The position numbers and the translations under genes were made by a program. From Chloroflexota bacterium (GTDB taxonomy: Bacteria; Chloroflexota; Limnocylindria; Limnocylindrales; CSP1-4), in the NCBI GenBank assembly GCA_016200675.1, contig JACQEH010000211.1, forward strand, positions 1 through 15,113: DNA of 15,113 nt, in the 5' to 3' direction. The notes beneath the pieces were generated by a model. It was not told the DNA's origin and ran no database searches. It worked only from the letters and a program-made list of their open reading frames with translations. Below are positions 1 through 7,536 of this stretch, piece after piece (position 1 is the stretch's first letter; every line of letters begins with the position of its first letter).

Positions 1-624
1 CTCCTGCGCCAGCGCACCGAGCCACGCCGGGAGACGCCGGCCGCGGTATCCAACGTCGATCGGTCGCTCGTCGTAGGGTGGGACCGGTGCGTCGAGGAGC
101 GCGTCCGGAACGTAGCCGGTGAGAACGTTGACAACGCGCAGGAGCTTCGGCAGCCGTGCTCTCGGGTAAACCTTTTCGATCTCCTCGGTTGGAACGCAGC
201 TGAAGAGCACTCCGACTCCGAGGGTGCGCAGGACACTTACCGTGTCGTCGACAAAGCGGTATTCATCCTGGATGAATGCGGCCTTGACCCCGCTGAAGGA
301 CCTGATCCGCCAGCGCGCGACCGGCGACAGGTGCCAACTGCTCGTCATGACCAGGTTGTAGTGGATCAGCAGACCGTCAAACGCCTCGAGATCCAGGTCG
401 GGCGGCAGGTCGCCATGTATCGGCAGAACGTAGACGGCATAGCGTGACCAGCGGCGGATGGCGTCGATGTGGTCGATCACGGTCGCCGCCTCATGCGGTC
501 GGTAGTCGCACAAGAGCAGCAGTCGTGGGCTGCTGGTCGAATCATCCGCAGCCGAGCCGCCGAGCCACGGGGACCCGGCGACGGGCCCGCGCGCGGCGCG
601 GGTGGACTGCCCGCGCCGTCCCAT
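1..624 (-). CDS. Glycosyltransferase-like protein, 3' end cut by window edge
   Basis: An open frame of 208 codons starts at the ATG at 624 and runs without a stop to base 1, so only the N-terminal part is present. The start overlaps the Wzt stop by one base (TGATG), as at the Wzm/Wzt junction. After about 30 low-complexity residues the protein reads like the first Rossmann domain of a GT-B enzyme: LLLLCDYRPHEA at about 35-46, GLLIHYNLV at about 84-92, and KAAFIQDEYRF near 115. The stretch IDVGYRGRRLPAWLG near 190-204 is, from memory, typical of a group of GT1/GT4-like glycosyltransferases in polysaccharide clusters. The likely role is adding a sugar to the lipid-linked glycan before export, in the cytoplasm or at the membrane face. 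Donor and acceptor are unknown. Third-position GC is about 80% by hand count, lower than in the right part of the cluster. The catalytic C-terminal half lies outside the window. Confidence 0.62.
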   Translation of the reverse strand, partial: MGRRGQSTRAARGPVAGSPWLGGSAADDSTSSPRLLLLCDYRPHEAATVIDHIDAIRRWSRYAVYVLPIHGDLPPDLDLEAFDGLLIHYNLVMTSSWHLSPVARWRIRSFSGVKAAFIQDEYRFVDDTVSVLRTLGVGVLFSCVPTEEIEKVYPRARLPKLLRVVNVLTGYVPDALLDAPVPPYDERPIDVGYRGRRLPAWLGALAQE

Positions 625-1904
625 CAGTCGGCTGGCAGGATCGTGCGCCACTCGAGAAGGGGCCTTATGGCGCCAGGCCACTCGCCGGAGGCGTCACCCC
701 GAACGCCATCGCCTTCGCTTCGGTCGATCACGTGGAAGGCAATCGCATCGCGCTCGATCGCGTGGGCGGTTGGGGGATTGAAGGTGCTGACCGCGACGGT
801 GACGAGGACTCGTCCCTCCGCCAGGAAGTTGCCCGGGATCGTGCAGGTCGATCGGATCAGGGTGGGCTCGCTGAGTCCTGTGATCACGTCGCGTCCGCGC
901 CAGTCATTGGAGATGAACAGGCAGACGCCGGCGTCGTTCCAGAAGGCCAGGTTCGCGGTCGGTTGCTGTTCCGATGGCGTCAAGACCCAGTACTCGACCT
1001 CGATCTCTACGGGCTGGCGAATGTCTACCTCCTCCGCGGACCCTCCGCGAGGCGCGACAACCCGAACGGATCGAAGCCGTGCCACAGTGTCTCCCGGCGC
1101 GTGGTCGGGCGCATCCCAGCGCCGCTCGCTCGTGCGTCCGAGGTCCGATTCGAGGTAGCGTCGAATCGCAGCGTGGCTGGGTCCGTCCGACACGACCGAC
1201 CCGCCGTCGAGGAGGATCACGCGCGAGCAGAGGCGGAGGACCGCGGGCATGCTGTGCGATACGAACAACACGGTCCGTCCACTTCGTCCGATTTCTGACA
1301 TCTTGCCGATGCACTTGGCTTGGAAGTTCGCGTCGCCAACTGCGAGCACCTCGTCCACAAGGAGTATCTCGGACTCGAGATGAGCAGCGACGGCGAACCC
1401 AAGGCGGACCTGCATCCCGCTCGAGTACCGCTTCACAGGTGTGTCCAGGAACTGCGGATCGATGCCCGAGAAGTTGACGATCTCATCGAAGTTGCGGCGA
1501 ATCTCGGCGCGCCGCATGCCCAGTACCGCACCACTCAGATAGATGTTCTCGGTCCCGCTCAGCTCGGGGTGGAATCCTGTGCCGACTTCGAGAAGCGATG
1601 CGATCCTCCCGTGCAGCGTGGCCGTTCCGCTGGTCGGTGAGGTGATCCGCGACAGGATCTTCAAGAGGGTGGACTTCCCCGCGCCATTGCGGCCAATGAT
1701 GCCGACGGCCGAGCCTGCCTCGATCTCGAATGAGACGTCACGAAGCGCCCAGAAGTCTGTCGCCGACGTGCGTTTCACCTGGCGCCCAAAGGGCGCCCTG
1801 ATGATGCCGGAGAGCACTTCGGACAGGCGACCGTACGGGTCCTGATCTCGTCCGAGTCGAAAGCGCTTGCCGAGGTGTTCGGCGGTAATCGCAACCTCAG
1901 GCAT
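624..1904 (-). CDS. wzt: ABC polysaccharide exporter, ATP-binding subunit with C-terminal substrate domain (Wzt-like)
   Basis: This is a 426-residue ATPase of the O-antigen/teichoic-acid exporter type. Walker A is GRNGAGKST (71-79), the signature is YSSGMQVRL (160-168), Walker B is ILLVDEVLAVGD (180-191), and the switch histidine is H217 in FVSHS. The segment SGTENIYLSGAVLGM (116-130) is characteristic of the Wzt/TagH/RfbE subfamily. About 170 residues follow the nucleotide-binding domain and resemble the Wzt C-terminal beta-sandwich (roughly 275-395), which in known Wzt proteins recognises the modified end of the glycan chain. The ATG at 1904 was chosen because it overlaps the Wzm stop by one base (TGATG); the same frame stays open upstream only because it shadows wzm. 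With the adjacent permease it should drive export of the lipid-linked glycan. Third-position GC over the first 75 codons is about 73%, clearly below fcl. Confidence 0.93.
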   Translation of the reverse strand: MPEVAITAEHLGKRFRLGRDQDPYGRLSEVLSGIIRAPFGRQVKRTSATDFWALRDVSFEIEAGSAVGIIGRNGAGKSTLLKILSRITSPTSGTATLHGRIASLLEVGTGFHPELSGTENIYLSGAVLGMRRAEIRRNFDEIVNFSGIDPQFLDTPVKRYSSGMQVRLGFAVAAHLESEILLVDEVLAVGDANFQAKCIGKMSEIGRSGRTVLFVSHSMPAVLRLCSRVILLDGGSVVSDGPSHAAIRRYLESDLGRTSERRWDAPDHAPGDTVARLRSVRVVAPRGGSAEEVDIRQPVEIEVEYWVLTPSEQQPTANLAFWNDAGVCLFISNDWRGRDVITGLSEPTLIRSTCTIPGNFLAEGRVLVTVAVSTFNPPTAHAIERDAIAFHVIDRSEGDGVRGDASGEWPGAIRPLLEWRTILPAD

Positions 1905-2734
1905 CAGATCGTGTCGGCGAAGTTTCGCTCGACCCGCCGGAAGTAGGCGATCCCGCCTAAAAGGATCACGGCTATCGCGATCGCCGAGGTCAGAATCGAG
2001 CCGTCGGGCCGAGATCCACCCAGGGTGGCCCATCGAAACGCATCGATCACTCCGGCCATTGGGTTGAGCGAAAAGACGAGCCGAAGTTGCGGCGGCACCA
2101 AGGCATCCGAGTAGGCGACCGGAGAGGCGAAGAGCCATAGCTGAACGAGAAACGGAACCGCGTATTTGACGTCTCGGTAGCGAACGTTGATCGCGGCGAG
2201 CCACACGCCGACCGCGAGCGCCGCGAAAACCGCCAGCAGGCCAAGAAATGGCACGAGGAGGAATGTCGACCGCGGCGCCCAGCCGAACAGCAACATCGCC
2301 AACAGCAAGACCACCGCCGCGATCAGGAAGTCGACCACGAACGAGGCAACAGCCGACAAAGGTAGCAAGAGCCGCGGAAAGTAGACCTTCGAAATGAGGT
2401 TCTGGTTGTTTACCAGGCTGTTCGCTGCGCCGTTGAGGCTCTGCGAGAAGAGCGTCCATGGGACAAGGCCGGCAAGGGCAAACAGGGGGTACGGCACGCC
2501 CGACGCCCCGATGCCGGCGATCCGTCCGAGAAAGGCCGAGAACACGACCATCAAGAGGACTGGCTGGAGCACCGCCCATGCCGCGCCAAATGCTGTCTGC
2601 TTGTAGCGGACCTTCAGATCCCGCCAGACCAGGAAATAGGCGAGGTCCCGGAAGGCCCACAGCTCCGGGACTCCAAGCCCGAGCCATCCGGTGCTGGGCC
2701 GAATGACCGTCGGCGCCGGTGCAGTGGGTCTCAT
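1904..2734 (-). CDS. wzm: ABC-2 type polysaccharide exporter permease (Wzm-like)
   Basis: A 276-residue integral membrane protein of the usual Wzm/TagG length. It has an amphipathic N-terminus (LWAFRDLAYFLVWRDLKVRY, 25-44) and six predicted membrane segments at roughly 52-70, 83-100, 122-150, 157-180, 192-210 and 247-265. The family signature NVRYRDVKYAVPF (183-195) followed by LWLFASPVAY is clear. It forms the channel through which Wzt moves the undecaprenyl-linked glycan outward. The ATG at 2734 (MRPTAPAP) was chosen because it lies 11 bases after the upstream glycosyltransferase stop; the open frame continues to 2893 but that part is Arg/Ser-rich and overlaps the previous gene. The stop overlaps the wzt start. 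Family assignment is secure; the exact glycan is not. Confidence 0.93.
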   Translation of the reverse strand: MRPTAPAPTVIRPSTGWLGLGVPELWAFRDLAYFLVWRDLKVRYKQTAFGAAWAVLQPVLLMVVFSAFLGRIAGIGASGVPYPLFALAGLVPWTLFSQSLNGAANSLVNNQNLISKVYFPRLLLPLSAVASFVVDFLIAAVVLLLAMLLFGWAPRSTFLLVPFLGLLAVFAALAVGVWLAAINVRYRDVKYAVPFLVQLWLFASPVAYSDALVPPQLRLVFSLNPMAGVIDAFRWATLGGSRPDGSILTSAIAIAVILLGGIAYFRRVERNFADTI

Positions 2735-2745
2735 CGACGTCAATG

Positions 2746-3924
2746 CTACCGAGTCAGCTCGGATGTAGGCGGTTCTTCGGCGCCGCGACGACCATGGGAG
2801 GCCAGTCCGAGCATCACTCCGAGCCGTTCTCGCTCGACGACCGAAGTGTCGATCGGCCGGATCGCCGACCGGGGGACTCGCCTCCCTCGCCAAACCTCCA
2901 CGAACTCGCGGACCGCGTCGAAAGAGGCGTCAATGTTGTCCTCTGTGTTTGGAAGCTGGAGGAGGAAGGGAACGTCGCCCGGGAACGCTGCCTCGGCGTT
3001 CGCAAGGATCACGGGGATGCCCAAGGCGACGTACTCAGCGACCTTGAGGGCGGATGACTCGGACAGGGACTTTCGATGCAGCGCCAGCGGGCCGAGCGCG
3101 ACGTCCGCGCGAGCCATGATCGGGAGGTAGTCTGCCCGCTCGAGCCGGCCGTGGACGGCCACGTTGGGTGGTGCATCCGGCAGCTCCGCCGGATCCGGAC
3201 CGATCACGTCGAACCGCCAGTCGGGGAACAACGCCGCAAGCCGGCTGATCTTGTCGACCCCCGCCCAGGCGAGACGCGGTGAGCCGAGGAAGACGAGGCG
3301 AGGGGCCTCGTTTCCGGGGGCGGGCAGTTCCGGGTACGACCCCAGGTCGATGCTGTTCGGCAGCACCGTCACTGGGACCCGAAGTCGGCGGAGCGTGGGG
3401 TGGGCGGCGATCTCGTTGGTCACGACGATCACGTGTCGAGCTCTGCGCAGCAGGGCGGTTCGGCTGATCCGCATATACCAGTAGCGGAGGCGCGATCGGA
3501 TCCGCAGCTCGTCGAGGTCGTCGAGGTCGCCGCCAACCACGGTCGGGTACCGCAGGGCTACCGCCAGCATGCTGGGCGAGACCGTCCCGTGACGAAGGTA
3601 GACGACGTCGGGACGCCAGCGCGCGAGGTCGAGCGCGAGCAGCTCGCGCGCAACGTAGCGACCGACGATGCCGAACCCTGACGATCGGACGGCGACGACA
3701 TTCGCCTCGTCACGCCAGGCTTCCTCCGTGCCCGCTTCGCAGCGAACGAACAGCCCGACATCGACGTCGGGAGCCAGGTTGCTCCACGCCTTTGCCTGAT
3801 CGAGGATCAGTCGTCGTACTCCGGTCTCCCGTCCGCCGACGCCGTAGACCAGCGACGCAATACGAGTCCTTCGTCGTCCACGGCCGGCACCTTCGGGATC
3901 ACGCGCGTCTGACGCTGCCGTCAC
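2746..3924 (-). CDS. GT4-like glycosyltransferase
   Basis: A 392-residue GT-B protein. The N-terminal domain begins at about residue 21 (RIASLVYGVGGRETGVRRL). The C-terminal domain begins near RLVFLGSPR (209-217) and carries the nucleotide-sugar motif E289-x7-E297 (ESSALKVAE), then YVALGIPVI, which is typical of GT4 enzymes. It probably adds one sugar to the cluster's lipid-linked glycan at the inner membrane face; fucose from the adjacent fcl is possible but unproven. The start is GTG at 3924, overlapping the fcl stop by four bases (GTGA). The open frame extends to 4290 but that part is an antisense-like shadow of fcl with Arg/His-rich composition. The stop is 11 bases before wzm. The C-terminal 20 residues are polar and low-complexity. 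Confidence 0.85.
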   Translation of the reverse strand: MTAASDARDPEGAGRGRRRTRIASLVYGVGGRETGVRRLILDQAKAWSNLAPDVDVGLFVRCEAGTEEAWRDEANVVAVRSSGFGIVGRYVARELLALDLARWRPDVVYLRHGTVSPSMLAVALRYPTVVGGDLDDLDELRIRSRLRYWYMRISRTALLRRARHVIVVTNEIAAHPTLRRLRVPVTVLPNSIDLGSYPELPAPGNEAPRLVFLGSPRLAWAGVDKISRLAALFPDWRFDVIGPDPAELPDAPPNVAVHGRLERADYLPIMARADVALGPLALHRKSLSESSALKVAEYVALGIPVILANAEAAFPGDVPFLLQLPNTEDNIDASFDAVREFVEVWRGRRVPRSAIRPIDTSVVERERLGVMLGLASHGRRGAEEPPTSELTR

Positions 3925-4862
3925 GCCCGGGTCCGCTCGTACCACGCGATGGTGGCACGCAGGCCGTCCTCGAAGCTGGTTGCCGCCGAGAATCCGAAGC
4001 GCTCCCGGGCGCGGCTTGTGTCCAGGGCGCGGCGCGGCTGGCCGTCGGGCTTGGTGGCGTCCCAGCGGATCTCGCCCTCGAAGCGGGTGAGGCGGGCGAT
4101 GACCTCCACGAGCTCGCGGATGGTGATCTCGCGGCCGACGCCCAGGTTCACCGGCTCCGGACCGTCGTAGCGCTCTGCGCCGAGCACGATCCCCTCGGCC
4201 GCATCGTCGACGTAGAGGAACTCCCGCGAGGCCGAGCCGGTGCCCCAGACCTCGATGTGATCCGCCCCGGCGGTCCGGGCATCGGCGCACTTCTTGATCA
4301 AGGCCGGGATGACGTGTGACGACGCCGGGTCGAAGTTGTCGCCGGGGCCGTAGAGGTTGACCGGGATCAGGTGGATGACATCGAAGCCGTACTGCTGGCG
4401 ATAGGCCTGCCCCTGCACGAGGAGCATCTTCTTCGCCAAGCCGTACGGCGCGTTGGTCTCTTCCGGGTACCCGTTCCAGAGGTCGTCCTCGTGGAACGGG
4501 ACCGGCGTGAACTTGGGGTAGGAGCAGACGGTCCCGACCTGGACGAACTTGTCAACGCCGGCAAGGCGCGACTGCTCCATCAGCTCGATGCCCATGATCG
4601 CGTTCTCGTAGAAGAAGCGGCCCGGGTTCTCGCGGTTGGCTCCGATTCCGCCGACCACCGCGGCCAGGTGGATCACGAGATTCGGGTTTCCGTCGGCGAG
4701 CGCGCGGGCGACCCCTTCCCGTGTCCGCAGGTCGTAGTCGCGGCTGCGGGGGACGAAGATGCCGGGCGCCCCGGCCGTCTCGAGACGACGCACGACCGCC
4801 GACCCGAGGAACCCGCCGCCGCCGGTCACCATGACGCGCCGGTCGACCCAGAAGCCGGTCAT
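3921..4862 (-). CDS. fcl: GDP-L-fucose synthase
   Basis: A 313-residue extended short-chain dehydrogenase/reductase that converts GDP-4-keto-6-deoxy-mannose to GDP-L-fucose by epimerisation and NADPH reduction. Seen directly: the dinucleotide motif VTGGGGFLG (12-20), the family stretch HLAAVVGGIGANRENP (65-80), T111 and C113 in VGTVCSYP, Y140/K144 of the YxxxK pair in APYGLAKK, and H183 in SSHVIP. These match the catalytic Ser/Cys/Tyr/Lys/His set known for E. coli GDP-fucose synthase, with Thr in place of Ser. Length is normal. The ATG at 4862 overlaps the gmd stop by four bases (ATGA), so translation is probably coupled to gmd. Its substrate comes from Gmd, whose gene here has a premature TAG. 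Third-position GC is about 89% over the first 75 codons. Confidence 0.95.
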   Translation of the reverse strand: MTGFWVDRRVMVTGGGGFLGSAVVRRLETAGAPGIFVPRSRDYDLRTREGVARALADGNPNLVIHLAAVVGGIGANRENPGRFFYENAIMGIELMEQSRLAGVDKFVQVGTVCSYPKFTPVPFHEDDLWNGYPEETNAPYGLAKKMLLVQGQAYRQQYGFDVIHLIPVNLYGPGDNFDPASSHVIPALIKKCADARTAGADHIEVWGTGSASREFLYVDDAAEGIVLGAERYDGPEPVNLGVGREITIRELVEVIARLTRFEGEIRWDATKPDGQPRRALDTSRARERFGFSAATSFEDGLRATIAWYERTRA

Positions 4863-5878
4863 CCCCTGCCGGCCGCCACCAGGTGTCGGTCGGGGTCCAG
4901 TCCGACCTCGTGGAGGTCGGCCTCGACCATCAGCCGGACGAGCTCGCGAAACGTCGTCCGGGGCCGCCATCCGAGCGCTGCCCGCGCCTTGGACGCGTCC
5001 CCGCACAGCTCGTCCACCTCGGTCGGTCGAAGGTAGCGCGGATCGAGCCCGACGAAGTCGTGCCAATCCCGGCCGACCAGATCGAAGGCGAGCTCGACAA
5101 ACTCCCGCACCGTGTGCATCTCGCCGGTGGCGATGACGTAGTCGTCCGGCTCGGGCTGCTGGAGCATCAGCCACATCGCCTCGACGTACTCCGGGGCGTA
5201 GCCCCAGTCGCGCCTCGCGTCCAGGTTGCCGAGGTAGATCTTCTGCTCGCGCCCGGCCAGGATCGCGGCGATGCCCCGCGTGATCTTGCGGGTGACGAAC
5301 GTCCCGCCACGCCGCGGCGACTCGTGGTTGAAGAGGATTCCGTTCGCCGCGTACATGCCGTAGGCCTCGCGGTACTGGATCGTCATCCAGTGGGCGAAGA
5401 CCTTGCTCACCCCGTACGGACTGCGCGGGTAGAACGGCGTCCGCTCCGACTACGGGGACTCCGAGACCTTGCCGAACATCTCGCTCGAGCCGGCCTGGTA
5501 GTAGCGGACGGGCCAATCGGCGTGGCGGATGGCCTCGAGCAGGCGGAGCGTGCCCATGCCGGTCGTGTCGGCCGTGAACTCCGGCATGTCGAAGCTGACC
5601 TTGACGTGGCTCTGGGCACCGAGGTTGTAAACCTCGTCGGGCTTGATCCGGTTGAGGGAGTTGATGAGGGACGAGGAGTCCGAGAGGTCGCCGTAGTACA
5701 GGTTGAGCGGCACGTCCCGCTGGTTCGGATCGCGATAGAGGTGGTCGATGCGCCCGGTCGAGAACGAACTCGATCGGCGCATGAGGCCGTGGACCTCGTA
5801 GCCCTTCTGGAGCAGCAACTCCGCCAGGTACGAGCCGTCCTGGCCCGTGATCCCGGTCACGAGCGCTCGGGGGCTCAC
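4859..5878 (-). pseudogene. gmd: GDP-mannose 4,6-dehydratase interrupted by a single in-frame TAG
   Basis: Both halves of Gmd lie in one frame, with a TAG codon at 5452-5450 (codon 143). Before it are GITGQDGSYL (9-18), YNLGAQSHV (84-92) and the SSE motif (131-133). After it come TPFYPRSPYG and the YxxxK pair (Y155/K159), then HESPRRGGTFVTRKI and NLDARRDWG, up to the stop overlapping fcl. Homologues, from memory, have Gln at this point (P-Q-x-E-x-T-P-F), so one C-to-T change (CAG to TAG) explains the break. The 142-residue product would lack Tyr and Lys and be inactive; a restart at the ATG at 5410 would also lack the Tyr. The start is GTG at 5878, 67 bases after the upstream gene. Intact Gmd dehydrates GDP-mannose to the Fcl substrate. 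A sequencing or assembly error is as likely as a real mutation. TAG is an ordinary stop in three other genes here, so wholesale recoding is unlikely. Confidence 0.9.
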
Positions 5879-5945
5879 GCGGACAGGGTCCCGGATCGCA
5901 TCGCCGAAGGATACGGCACGGTGGCCTGCTGACCGATCCGGCCGA

Positions 5946-7355
5946 TCAGCGACCGCTCCGGCCGATCACCGCCGGGATGGTCTGGAGCATGATCCGGAGG
6001 TCGAGCCAGAAGGTCCAGCGGTCGATGTACTCGAGGTCGGCCTCGACCCAGCGATCGAAGTCCTGCTCGCTCCTGGAGCGAACCTGCCAGAGCCCCGTGA
6101 TCCCGGGCTTCATCGAGAGCCGCCGCCGGTGCCAGATGTCGTAGCCGGCCACCTCGGTCGGGAGGGGTGGGCGTGGCCCGACGAGGCTCATCTCGCCGGC
6201 GAGGACGTTCCAGAGCTGCGGGAGCTCGTCCAGCGATGTCCGTCGCAGCCAGTGGCCGACCTTCGTGATCCGGGGATCGTCGGTGATCTTGAAGGCATGG
6301 CCACGGATCTCGTTCCGCCCCTGGAGCTCATCGAGGCGTTCCTCGGCGCCGTCGATCATCGTCCGGAACTTGACCACCTCGAATGTTCGGCCGTGGAGGC
6401 CGACCCGACGCTGTCGAAAGAGCACGGGTCCCGGCGAGTCGCGCCGGATGGCGATGGCGATCCCGAGCGCAAGCGGGGCCGTCACGATCAGGCCGGCGAC
6501 CGCCCCGATGATGTCGAGCGCCCGCTTTCCGAGCATGGCCACGACGCGGTCGGGGCCCGAAACGATCGAGTAGATGGGAATCCCGGCGAATTCCTCGACC
6601 CGGCCGGTCGACAGGGTGTGCTCGAGGACGAACATCGGGATTCGGACGATCTTGCCCTCCTCCTCGCAGAGGCGCGCGATCTCGTCCGTTTTCGCCCACT
6701 GGCTGAGCGGCAGGCAGATCGCGACCTCATCCACGACGTTGGCATGGAGGACCGACTCGATGTCGGCGAGCCGGCCGATCACGGGCCGGGAGACCGCGAC
6801 CTCCTCATCGGACACGGGATCGAGGTGGCCGATCACGCGCAGGCCCAGGGTCTGGTGAAGCTCCACGAGGTCCGCGAACGCCTGGGCCCGGGATCCGACG
6901 CCGACGACCAGGACGAATCGGGTGTTCCGCCCACGCTGGCGGAGCGAGGTCAGGATCAGGCGAAGAACCAGACGTTCCGCGAATGCGCTGACGGCAAGGA
7001 TGGGGAACACGAGGAGGAGGACCGCGCGGCTGACATCAGGCAACTTGAAGAGGAACAGGAGGCTGAGGACGCCGGCCGTGAAGGCCAGTGTCGCCCGCAG
7101 GACGTCGACGATCTCCGACCGCATTCGGAGCCGCGCCCGAGGGCGGTAGAGTCCCTGGCTCCAGAGCGCGAAGAGCCAGCCGATCGCGTATACGGCCAGC
7201 GGTCCCGCGGGGCTGTCGAGCCCCGGGAACAGCGGATTGAACGGCCCCAGGGATCCGAATCGATACAGGCCGGCCAGGGCGAGGACGGCGATCGCGGTTG
7301 ACGCATCAATGACCGCGAGGAGCAGCCGGAACGCCGTGGCGTGGCGCCTGATCAT
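5946..7355 (-). CDS. Polyprenyl-phosphate sugar-1-phosphate transferase (exopolysaccharide initiating enzyme, WbaP/WcaJ type)
   Basis: A 469-residue membrane enzyme that starts glycan synthesis by moving a sugar-1-phosphate from a nucleotide sugar onto undecaprenyl phosphate. Predicted membrane segments lie at about 10-32, 52-68, 86-104 and 108-128. A Rossmann-like domain follows (FVLVVGVGSRAQA, 147-159). The catalytic domain begins at KRALDIIGA (277-285) with a membrane-embedded helix, then SPGPVLFRQRRVG (307-319), FEVVKFRTM (325-333), ITDDPRITKVG (357-367), SLDELPQLWNVL (374-385), GPRPPLP (393-399) and KPGITGLWQV (416-425). All are hallmarks of the bacterial sugar transferase family. The start is ATG at 7355 with GAGAGGA about 10 bases upstream. 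It is the first gene of the minus-strand cluster and diverges from the LCP gene. The sugar transferred cannot be read from sequence. Confidence 0.93.
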   Translation of the reverse strand: MIRRHATAFRLLLAVIDASTAIAVLALAGLYRFGSLGPFNPLFPGLDSPAGPLAVYAIGWLFALWSQGLYRPRARLRMRSEIVDVLRATLAFTAGVLSLLFLFKLPDVSRAVLLLVFPILAVSAFAERLVLRLILTSLRQRGRNTRFVLVVGVGSRAQAFADLVELHQTLGLRVIGHLDPVSDEEVAVSRPVIGRLADIESVLHANVVDEVAICLPLSQWAKTDEIARLCEEEGKIVRIPMFVLEHTLSTGRVEEFAGIPIYSIVSGPDRVVAMLGKRALDIIGAVAGLIVTAPLALGIAIAIRRDSPGPVLFRQRRVGLHGRTFEVVKFRTMIDGAEERLDELQGRNEIRGHAFKITDDPRITKVGHWLRRTSLDELPQLWNVLAGEMSLVGPRPPLPTEVAGYDIWHRRRLSMKPGITGLWQVRSRSEQDFDRWVEADLEYIDRWTFWLDLRIMLQTIPAVIGRSGR

Positions 7356-7415
7356 GCGCAGTCAGTCCTCTCGAGTCGACTGAGGCTCCCCGGGCACCCC
7401 ATCCGGCCAGAGGCC

Positions 7416-7442
7416 ATTCTACGGCGACACGCGGGCGGACAA
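7416..7442 (-). promoter_or_regulatory. Candidate promoter of the polysaccharide operon
   Basis: On the minus strand TAGAAT (7421-7416) is a good -10 box. A weak -35-like TTGTCC (7442-7437) lies 15 bases upstream, which is short spacing. The predicted transcript would have a leader of about 50 bases before the sugar transferase ATG at 7355. The site lies in the 181-base divergent intergenic region. Confidence 0.45.
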
Positions 7443-7518
7443 GCCTGGTAGTGACGCTGACGCCGTCCTGCACACGGCCCGGGTGGCCGCTGCCCCGTCC
7501 GAGAGCGCAAGGACCCTG

Positions 7519-7527
7519 TGCTAGACT
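7519..7527 (+). promoter_or_regulatory. Extended -10 promoter of the LCP gene (leaderless transcript likely)
   Basis: TG-C-TAGACT (7519-7527) matches an extended -10 element. No convincing -35 is visible. Transcription would start near 7533-7535, two to four bases before the TTG start codon at 7537, so the mRNA is likely leaderless. This fits the absence of any Shine-Dalgarno sequence there. Confidence 0.5.
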
Positions 7528-7536
7528 CGCGCCGCC

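Noticed and set aside
444..1298. Plus-strand open frames opposite wzt and the first glycosyltransferase
   Set aside because: No recognisable motif; the minus-strand genes carry clear family motifs and overlapping junctions.
4859..5878. Reading gmd as two separate genes or as a deliberately recoded amber codon
   Set aside because: The restart at 5410 would lack the catalytic Tyr, so the halves do not form sensible units. TAG is a normal stop for the DUF3048, fic and CBS genes, so recoding lacks support.
5847..7301. Long open frame on the plus strand (484 codons)
   Set aside because: It is antisense to the strongly supported sugar-1-phosphate transferase, has Asp/Arg/Pro-rich shadow composition and shows no domain.
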